DNA of 7,042 nt from an uncultured Clostridia bacterium (GTDB taxonomy: Bacteria > Bacillota > Clostridia > Peptostreptococcales > Acidaminobacteraceae). The stretch lies in assembly GCA_945950065.1 (NCBI GenBank), contig CAMFGQ010000073.1, positions 1-7,042 on the forward strand. The letters run 5' to 3'. Position numbers and translations under genes: made by a program. Position 1 is the stretch's first letter, and each line of letters begins with the position of its first letter. This document shows, piece after piece, positions 1-4,504 of this stretch. The notes beneath the pieces are model-generated. The model worked only from the letters and a program-made list of their open reading frames with translations. It was not told the origin of the DNA and ran no database searches.

Positions 1-93
1 CTGGACTATGGAGAAGGAAGAGGGATACTGCTCTTTAAGACCATGGAAGAAGGTAATCTTCAGATCAAAAAGAATGGAATGAGAAGGTACTAG
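1..93 (+). CDS. comEC: C-terminal end of an upstream gene, probably comEC (competence DNA channel), 5'-truncated by the window
   Basis: Frame 1 is open from the first base to a TAG at 91-93 and gives 30 residues. They begin LDYGEGRGILLFKT and end with a short basic tail, KKNGMRRY. The pattern of a strand with an 'FKT' core, an acidic-Gly turn ('EEGN') and another strand ('LQIKKNG') resembles the tail that follows the metallo-beta-lactamase-like domain of many Bacillota ComEC/Rec2 proteins, where 'YRT..dG.I.i..dG' is common. ComEC is the inner-membrane channel for single-stranded DNA during transformation, and its gene very often lies directly upstream of holA in Bacillota. Both clues point the same way, but 30 residues are too few for certainty. 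The gap to holA is 47 bases with no terminator hairpin, so co-transcription with holA is likely. Confidence 0.45.
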   Translation: MDYGEGRGILLFKTMEEGNLQIKKNGMRRY

Positions 94-119
94 AGGGGGA
101 TTTTGGGGGATATTTGTGC

Positions 120-125
120 TACACT
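120..125 (+). promoter_or_regulatory. Possible weak extended -10 element upstream of holA
   Basis: TACACT is preceded by TGC at 117-119, the same TGn extended -10 layout seen at the other promoters of this window. No acceptable -35 hexamer lies 16-18 bases upstream; that stretch is G-rich (GGGATT at 97-102). If used, it would start transcription around 132, almost on the holA ribosome binding site. Read-through from the upstream gene is an adequate alternative. Confidence 0.2.
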
Positions 126-131
126 AGTTCT

Positions 132-137
132 GGAGGA
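132..137 (+). promoter_or_regulatory. Ribosome binding site that fixes the holA start
   Basis: GGAGGA stands just before the ATG at 141, with four bases between GGAGG and the start codon. The reading frame is open further upstream to a TTG at 114, but that codon has no Shine-Dalgarno sequence and would add nine residues lying across this site. The 141 start also places the conserved 'LLIYGEETYL' stretch at the usual distance from the N-terminus. Confidence 0.75.
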
Positions 138-140
138 ATC

Positions 141-1136
141 ATGAATTATCGAGAAGCTCTTGGTACATTAAAAGCCAATAAACTGCCTGAGATTTTGCTG
201 ATCTATGGAGAAGAGACTTATCTTCGGGATGATCTCATTACCAAAATCCTTCAGCACTATGTAGAACCTGGTATGGAAGATATGGACATCAGTCGTTTTG
301 ACGGTCAAAGTCTCAAAGAGATTGAACTCATGACGGCGTTACAGAGCGTGGCACTTTTTTCTGAAAAAAGAGTCGTGCTGATTAATGATGCCCAAAAGCT
401 TGATCTTTCTTCAGGGCTCGTTGATCGGCTGCAACAAGGTTTTCCTCAGGGTTTACTCCTTCTTCTTCCTAGTGGAAAGGACGGAAGTTTTAGAAAGCTC
501 AAATCCATTGCTACATCTGTTGAGTGCAAGAAAATCACCCAACGAGAGATGGAGTTGTGGATTCAAAAGGAACTATCTTCTAAGGGTAAAACTATGGAAC
601 GAGAAGCCATGACCCGCTTTATAGGTCAGAGCAGGTATTTTGAGTATGGTTCCACTTTAGATTTGTATTATTTAAAAGGGGAGTTGGATAAGCTTGCTTC
701 GACTACAGACCGCGTGATTGGGACGGAACGTGTATCTGAGATGATGCAGGTTCCCCTTGAGGAAAATGTTTTCCTACTTCTTGAACAATTGACGAAAAAA
801 AATAGGCGACAGGTCTTTCGACTCTATCGCGATTTTGTGGCGGGGGGCAATAGCCTCTATAGTTTGGTACCTATGATGGTAAAAAATTATTATCAGCTAC
901 TCATTGTAAAGGTTCTCCAGGAATCTGGTGTACCTATGCAAGCCTGGGCTGAGTCCCTAGGGATAAGCAGTGCCTTTATCCAAAGGAAACTTGCAAGCAG
1001 TGCTGGTATGATGGATCGGTCCAGTCTTCTTGATGCGTTGACTCTTTGTCTGGAAACAGAAGCTCGATACAAGTCTCAGAGAGTGGAGATGGATAGCTTA
1101 GTGCAGAATCTACTGCTTGAATTACTTTCTGCATAA
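141..1136 (+). CDS. holA: DNA polymerase III, delta subunit (clamp-loader subunit HolA)
   Basis: This 331-residue protein is the usual length for HolA. In the family, delta is the clamp-loader subunit that binds and opens the beta sliding clamp as part of the replicative polymerase. The N-terminal AAA+-like domain opens with 'LLIYGEETYLRDD' (residues 19-31), the characteristic HolA signature, which lacks a functional Walker A as expected for this non-ATPase subunit. The strand 'KRVVLIND' (76-83) corresponds to the usual 'rlvvv.n' segment, 'YLKGELDKL' (177-185) to the 'L.nEl.KL' motif, and 'LEENVFLLLEQL' (206-217) to the lid region. The C-terminal third is helical, like the clamp-loader collar. 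The start at 141 is chosen over the in-frame TTG at 114 because GGAGG precedes it. It probably forms the end of an operon with the upstream comEC-like gene and converges on rpsT, with a shared terminator directly after its stop. Identity is secure by motif, length and gene order. Confidence 0.93.
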   Translation: MNYREALGTLKANKLPEILLIYGEETYLRDDLITKILQHYVEPGMEDMDISRFDGQSLKEIELMTALQSVALFSEKRVVLINDAQKLDLSSGLVDRLQQGFPQGLLLLLPSGKDGSFRKLKSIATSVECKKITQREMELWIQKELSSKGKTMEREAMTRFIGQSRYFEYGSTLDLYYLKGELDKLASTTDRVIGTERVSEMMQVPLEENVFLLLEQLTKKNRRQVFRLYRDFVAGGNSLYSLVPMMVKNYYQLLIVKVLQESGVPMQAWAESLGISSAFIQRKLASSAGMMDRSSLLDALTLCLETEARYKSQRVEMDSLVQNLLLELLSA

Positions 1137-1165
1137 AGTAAAAAATGGCCAGGGCCATTTTTACT
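1137..1165. terminator. Bidirectional intrinsic terminator between convergent holA and rpsT
   Basis: An inverted repeat pairs AAAAATGGC (1141-1149) with GCCATTTTT (1154-1162) around a CAGG loop. AGT (1137-1139) and ACT (1163-1165) extend the stem if one A is bulged. On the + strand the GGCC stem is followed by five T (1158-1162); on the - strand it is followed by six T (opposite 1145-1140). It can therefore end transcripts in both directions. The GC core is only four to five pairs, so efficiency may be modest. The right arm overlaps the rpsT stop codon (TAA opposite 1163-1161). Confidence 0.8.
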
Positions 1166-1427
1166 GAGCGATATTCTGGAGTTTTTTAGCCAGTCTAGAA
1201 ATTTTTCTATCGGCATTGTTTTTATGAATGACGCCTTTAGAGGCAGTTTTACGAATGACTTTTTCAGCGTTGTAGAATTTTTCTTTTGCTGCTTCAGCAT
1301 CGCCTTGAGCAACTGCTTCATCGAATTGGCGGACATAAGTTCTCATTTTTGTGCGTTGACTTTTATTCGCTGCAGCTTTTTTTCTGTTAATGAGAATTCT
1401 CTTTTTCGCAGATTTAATATTTGCCAA
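1161..1427 (-). CDS. rpsT: 30S ribosomal protein S20
   Basis: This 88-residue, very basic protein begins MANIKSAKKR, the standard S20 N-terminus, and carries 'ASKGVIHKNNADRKISRLAK' near its C-terminus, the most conserved S20 stretch. In the family, S20 is a three-helix primary 16S rRNA-binding protein needed for 30S assembly and initiation. The start codon is TTG (1427-1425), read as Met, six bases downstream of a near-perfect AGGAGGTGA. No ATG, GTG or other start near it would preserve the conserved MANIKSA opening. E. coli rpsT also starts with UUG, where the weak start contributes to autoregulation by S20, so the same could apply here. It is transcribed alone from its own promoter (1490-1462), diverges from lepA and converges on holA. 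Its stop codon sits inside the terminator hairpin. Confidence 0.97.
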   Translation of the reverse strand: MANIKSAKKRILINRKKAAANKSQRTKMRTYVRQFDEAVAQGDAEAAKEKFYNAEKVIRKTASKGVIHKNNADRKISRLAKKLQNIAQ

Positions 1428-1433
1428 GTTCTT

Positions 1434-1442
1434 TCACCTCCT
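1434..1442 (-). promoter_or_regulatory. Strong ribosome binding site of rpsT that supports the TTG start
   Basis: The - strand reads AGGAGGTGA from 1442 to 1434, nearly the full anti-Shine-Dalgarno complement, followed by the six-base spacer AAGAAC and then TTG at 1427. The strength of this site explains how a TTG codon can serve a highly expressed ribosomal protein gene. Confidence 0.85.
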
Positions 1443-1461
1443 CTTTTGCTTTAACAGAACA

Positions 1462-1490
1462 ATGATACCATGAAAACATCCTTGAATCAA
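1462..1490 (-). promoter_or_regulatory. Promoter of rpsT (sigma-A type, extended -10)
   Basis: On the - strand, TTGATT (1490-1485; four of six consensus bases) is separated by 17 bases from TATCAT (1467-1462; five of six). The bases before the -10 hexamer are TGG (1470-1468), an extended -10 TGn. The predicted transcript start is near 1455, giving a leader of about 28 bases that contains the ribosome binding site. Both hexamers and the spacing were read directly; activity is inferred. Confidence 0.75.
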
Positions 1491-1496
1491 GATGTT
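1475..1496. repeat. Imperfect inverted repeat covering the rpsT -35 region
   Basis: AACATC (1475-1480) pairs with GATGTT (1491-1496). Inside, TTG (1482-1484) pairs with CAA (1488-1490) around AAT, with one unpaired C at 1481. It spans the rpsT -35 hexamer and half of the promoter spacer, and its right end lies eight bases from the lepA -35 hexamer. It has no T tract, so it is not a terminator. It could be an operator for a dimeric regulator acting on one or both divergent promoters, or chance. Confidence 0.3.
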
Positions 1497-1503
1497 CTAT
1501 TGC

Positions 1504-1532
1504 TTTTCAAGGTTTTCTATCCATGCTATAAT
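1504..1532 (+). promoter_or_regulatory. Promoter of the lepA-hemW operon (perfect extended -10)
   Basis: A perfect TATAAT (1527-1532) is preceded by TGC (1524-1526), making a consensus extended -10. TTTTCA (1504-1509; four of six) lies 17 bases upstream as a weak -35. The predicted start of transcription is about 1538-1540, which puts the ribosome binding site at the extreme 5' end of the message. Confidence 0.8.
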
Positions 1533-1539
1533 ACACCTT

Positions 1540-1544
1540 GGAGG
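1540..1544 (+). promoter_or_regulatory. Ribosome binding site that decides the lepA start
   Basis: GGAGG is five bases before the ATG at 1550 and eleven before the next in-frame ATG at 1556. The open frame also contains a TTG at 1538, but that codon overlaps this site and the predicted transcript start, so it cannot be the start. The 1550 ATG is preferred. Confidence 0.75.
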
Positions 1545-1549
1545 AAGTG

Positions 1550-3358
1550 ATGTCAATGCAACTAAACAAGATACGAAACTTTTCAATTATTGCCCATATC
1601 GACCACGGTAAGAGTACACTTGCAGATCGATTGATCGAGATGTCAGGTGCACTTACCAAGCGTGAAATGAAAGATCAAGTGCTAGATAACATGGATCTTG
1701 AACGCGAGAGGGGCATTACCATAAAATTACAAACCTCAAGATTGCTCTATAAGGCCAAGGATGGTGAAGAGTATGTTTTTAATCTCATCGACACCCCTGG
1801 TCATGTTGACTTTACCTATGAGGTATCCCGTAGTCTTGCTGCCTGTGAGGGAGCAATTCTTGTGGTGGATGCTTCACAGGGGGTAGAGGCACAAACCATC
1901 GCCAATGTCTATCTAGCTGATGCAGAAGGACTGGAGATCGTTCCTGTACTCAATAAAGTTGATCTACCCTCTGCCCGTGTTGAGGAAGTGAAGATAGAGA
2001 TTGAAGACATCATCGGTATTGAGGCCGATGATGCACCTCTGATTAGCGCGAAAACAGGCCTAAACATCGAAGATGTTTTTGAGGCCATTGTCAAAAAAAT
2101 CCCTGCTCCAGAAGGAGATGCAAGAGCACCTCTTAAAGCACTGGTCTTTGACTCCTTTTATGATAGCTATCGAGGAGCGATTCCCATGATTCGCATCTTT
2201 GATGGTGAGGTAAAAAAAGGTGATGAAATCCTTATGATGGCTTCTAAAGAAGAGTTTGAGGTGACAGAGGTCGGTGTATTCTCGCCAAACATGACTCCTG
2301 TCAAGAGCTTAAAAGCTGGAGATGTTGGCTATTTATGCGCCAGCATTAAAGAAGTTGCCCATGTACAGGTGGGTGAGACCATTACAAGTGCGAATCGTCC
2401 TGTAGAAGAAGCCTTACCTGGTTATAAGAAGGCTCTTCCTATGGTCTTTTGTGGACTCTATCCAGCAGAGGGTGAAGACTATGAGAACATTAAGGATGCT
2501 TTAGAGCGTCTTCAACTAAACGATGCAGCTCTTACCTTTGAGCCTGAAACCAGTGTTGCCCTTGGATTTGGCTACCGTTGTGGGTTCTTGGGACTACTGC
2601 ATTTGGAGATTATTCAGGAACGACTGGAGCGGGAGTTTGATCTGGACTTGATTGCTACCGCACCCAGTGTTATCTATAAACTAGTAACCACCTCTGGTGA
2701 AACCAAGTTTATACAGAATCCCAGCGACTTGCCTGATCCAACAAAGATTGCCTCCTTCTATGAACCTATTGTGAAGGCAAACATTTTTGTGCCCAAGGAT
2801 TATGTAGGTAATGTTATGGAGCTTGCTCAACAGCGTCGTGGTGAGTTTATCCATATGGAGTATATTGATGAGAAGCGTGTGCTGTTGGATTACTATTTGC
2901 CCCTGAATGAGATCATCTATGACTTCTTTGATGCCTTAAAGAGTAAAACCAGAGGCTATGGTTCCTTTGATTATGAGTTTTATGACTATGTGGAGAGCAA
3001 TCTAGTGAAGCTTGATATCCTCATTAATAAAGAGGTCATCGATGCCTTTAGTATGATTGTTCATCGTGATAAGGCAGTTTCCAGAGGTCGTCAGATTGTT
3101 GAACGATTAAAAGATGTGATTCCACGTCAACAATTCCCCATTCCGCTACAGGCTGCCCTTGGAAATCAGATTATTGCAAGAGAGACTGTACGGGCACTTC
3201 GTAAAGACGTTCTCGCAAAATGCTACGGCGGAGACATCTCTCGGAAGAAGAAACTCCTTGAAAAACAGAAGGAAGGGAAGAAACGTATGCGTCAGTTTGG
3301 CAGTGTAGAAGTGCCACAGCAAGCTTTTCTTACCGTACTTAAATTTGATGAAGAATAA
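1550..3358 (+). CDS. lepA: Elongation factor 4 (LepA, ribosome-associated translational GTPase)
   Basis: At 602 residues from the chosen ATG this is a typical LepA/EF4. All five GTPase motifs are visible: G1 'AHIDHGKST' (15-23), G2 'ERGIT' (53-57), G3 'DTPGH' (81-85), G4 'NKVD' (135-138) and G5 'SAK' (166-168). Beta-barrel domain II and the EF-G-like domains follow, including 'FGYRCGFLGLLHLEIIQERL'. The LepA-specific C-terminal domain is marked by 'CYGGDISRKKKLLEKQKEGK' near the end, so the protein is complete. In the family, LepA binds the ribosome in the cytoplasm, hydrolyses GTP and influences elongation and initiation or ribosome biogenesis; its exact role is still debated. It has its own extended -10 promoter and a leader of only about 10-12 bases. 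The last 11 bases overlap the start of hemW, a pairing common in Bacillota. An ATG at 1556 is the main alternative start. Confidence 0.97.
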   Translation: MSMQLNKIRNFSIIAHIDHGKSTLADRLIEMSGALTKREMKDQVLDNMDLERERGITIKLQTSRLLYKAKDGEEYVFNLIDTPGHVDFTYEVSRSLAACEGAILVVDASQGVEAQTIANVYLADAEGLEIVPVLNKVDLPSARVEEVKIEIEDIIGIEADDAPLISAKTGLNIEDVFEAIVKKIPAPEGDARAPLKALVFDSFYDSYRGAIPMIRIFDGEVKKGDEILMMASKEEFEVTEVGVFSPNMTPVKSLKAGDVGYLCASIKEVAHVQVGETITSANRPVEEALPGYKKALPMVFCGLYPAEGEDYENIKDALERLQLNDAALTFEPETSVALGFGYRCGFLGLLHLEIIQERLEREFDLDLIATAPSVIYKLVTTSGETKFIQNPSDLPDPTKIASFYEPIVKANIFVPKDYVGNVMELAQQRRGEFIHMEYIDEKRVLLDYYLPLNEIIYDFFDALKSKTRGYGSFDYEFYDYVESNLVKLDILINKEVIDAFSMIVHRDKAVSRGRQIVERLKDVIPRQQFPIPLQAALGNQIIARETVRALRKDVLAKCYGGDISRKKKLLEKQKEGKKRMRQFGSVEVPQQAFLTVLKFDEE

Positions 3359-4454
3359 CCTCGCCCTCTATATGCACATTCCCTTTTGCCAAAGGAAATG
3401 TGCATATTGTGACTTTATTAGCTTTTCGGCTTCTCCTGAGACCAGGAAACTTTATCTAGAGAATCTTCTGAAAGAAATGGATCTCTATGGAGATCTTCTT
3501 CAAGAGCGTAGCATAAGCAGTCTCTATCTTGGTGGAGGGACACCTAGTCTACTTGATGAAGGAGAACTAAGATTGCTTTTAGAAGGGATCTTTAAGCGAG
3601 TCCGTCCTCAGGGTGAGCTTGATTTTGAGGCCAATCCCGAATCCATTACCCGTGAGAAAATTCGCATCCTGCAGGAGTATGGGGACTTTCGCATTAGTCT
3701 TGGTGCACAGAGTTTTGATGAAAAGGTGCTTGAGCTCTTTGGCAGAGGTCATCATTTAGATCAGTTGTATAAGAGCTATGCCATGTTGCGGGAAGAAGGG
3801 GTAAAAAGGATCTCCTTGGATTTGATCTATGCTCTTGGCAAAGAGTATGCAATGGAAGCCAATGTCAAAGCCATCCAGAAGCTTCAGCCAGAGCATCTAT
3901 CCCTCTATGCTCTTGAACTACATCCTCATCGTCCCTTATCTCATCATCTCTCTGAAGCAGATGAAGAGATTTATCTAAGGGATTTTGGATATTTAAAAGA
4001 GGAAGTAGAAAAAATAGGGTATCAGCGCTATGAGGTCTCGAGTTTCTCAAAAGCTGGAGAAGAATCTCAGCATAATCTTGTCTACTGGAAAGGTGGAGAT
4101 TATCTGGGACTTGGTCTTGCAGCCCATGGCTTTTTACGACCAAGGCGCTATAGCAATGAGAAGAACCTGAAGCACTATGGTGAGATGATTGAAAAGGGAC
4201 AGTTACCTCTAGCATACCAAGAGGAACTTTCTCCCCAGGACCTTCGTTTTGAAGCCTTTATGTTAGGGCTCAGATTGGTTGAAGGAATTGATTTGGAGGA
4301 GAGAGGATTATTGCCTCTTAGTAAAACAGAAGAAGAAGCAATACAAAAACACATGGATCATGGGCTGCTGCTTCGTGATGGAAATCACCTGCGTTTCAGT
4401 GAACAAGGCTTTGACTTATCCAATCATGTGCTAGTTGACTTTTTAGAGAAATAG
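3348..4454 (+). CDS. hemW: HemW-type radical SAM haem chaperone (HemN-like protein, formerly called oxygen-independent coproporphyrinogen III oxidase)
   Basis: The 368-residue protein opens with 'YMHIPFCQRKCAYCDF'. The cysteines C14, C18 and C21 form the CxxxCxxC site for the radical SAM [4Fe-4S] cluster. The residue two after the last Cys is Phe (F23), as in HemW, where true coproporphyrinogen dehydrogenase HemN has Cys. Other family marks are 'LGGGTPS' (61-67), 'FEANPES' (93-99), 'RISLGAQSF' (115-123), 'HNLVYWKGGDYLG' (242-254) and a HemN C-terminal domain with 'FMLGLRLVEGIDL' (304-316). In the family, HemW binds haem and delivers it to client proteins. Two usual motifs differ: the 'DLIYGLPGQT' loop reads DLIYALGKEY (158-167), and 'GPGAH' reads GLAAH (256-260). 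The gene overlaps lepA by 11 bases. No Shine-Dalgarno sequence is seen before the ATG, so translation probably depends on coupling to lepA. An in-frame TTG at 3345 is a less likely start. Confidence 0.9.
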   Translation: MKNNLALYMHIPFCQRKCAYCDFISFSASPETRKLYLENLLKEMDLYGDLLQERSISSLYLGGGTPSLLDEGELRLLLEGIFKRVRPQGELDFEANPESITREKIRILQEYGDFRISLGAQSFDEKVLELFGRGHHLDQLYKSYAMLREEGVKRISLDLIYALGKEYAMEANVKAIQKLQPEHLSLYALELHPHRPLSHHLSEADEEIYLRDFGYLKEEVEKIGYQRYEVSSFSKAGEESQHNLVYWKGGDYLGLGLAAHGFLRPRRYSNEKNLKHYGEMIEKGQLPLAYQEELSPQDLRFEAFMLGLRLVEGIDLEERGLLPLSKTEEEAIQKHMDHGLLLRDGNHLRFSEQGFDLSNHVLVDFLEK

Positions 4455-4480
4455 CCATAGAGCCCAAGCTGTGGTACAAT
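4452..4480 (+). promoter_or_regulatory. Promoter of the P-type ATPase-like gene, overlapping the hemW stop
   Basis: TACAAT (4475-4480; five of six consensus bases) is preceded by TGG (4472-4474), an extended -10. TAGCCA (4452-4457; four of six) lies exactly 17 bases upstream and begins with the hemW stop codon. The predicted transcript start is near 4487, giving a leader of about 18 bases. No terminator hairpin is seen between hemW and the next gene, so read-through from lepA-hemW is also possible. Confidence 0.65.
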
Positions 4481-4495
4481 AGCTGAGATTAGAAT

Positions 4496-4500
4496 GGAGG
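4496..4500 (+). promoter_or_regulatory. Ribosome binding site of the P-type ATPase-like gene
   Basis: GGAGG is followed by the four-base spacer TACC and the ATG at 4505. The same short four-base spacing occurs at holA. It supports 4505 as the start, which also places the family's N-terminal motif ('GLSREQ', 'YGYNEI') at its normal position. Confidence 0.8.
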
Positions 4501-4504
4501 TACC

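Noticed and set aside
95..110. Two GGGGGA runs before holA as a possible G-quadruplex or regulatory repeat
   Set aside because: Only two G runs are present, and four are needed for an intramolecular quadruplex; the short repeat is easily chance.
114..140. An upstream TTG start for holA that would add nine residues
   Set aside because: It has no Shine-Dalgarno sequence, and the added residues run across the GGAGGA that serves the ATG at 141.
1224..1454. Open frame on the + strand opposite rpsT
   Set aside because: It is the complement of a certain ribosomal protein gene, gives a Phe- and Cys-rich product with no family resemblance, and has no ribosome binding site.
1538..1549. An upstream TTG start for lepA that would add four residues
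   Set aside because: The codon overlaps the GGAGG ribosome binding site and sits at the predicted transcript start; the ATG at 1550 is correctly spaced.
3865..4215. 116-codon open frame on the - strand inside hemW
   Set aside because: It lies wholly within a well-supported gene, its product is Ser- and His-rich with no recognisable motif, and no promoter or ribosome binding site was seen.
3348..4454. Naming this gene hemN (coproporphyrinogen III dehydrogenase)
   Set aside because: The cluster motif is CxxxCxxCxF, with Phe where true HemN has Cys, and the gene pairs with lepA as hemW does in Bacillota.
4455..4504. A terminator between hemW and the ATPase gene
   Set aside because: Only a four-base AGCT repeat (4467-4470 and 4481-4484) is present, with no stable GC stem and no T run.
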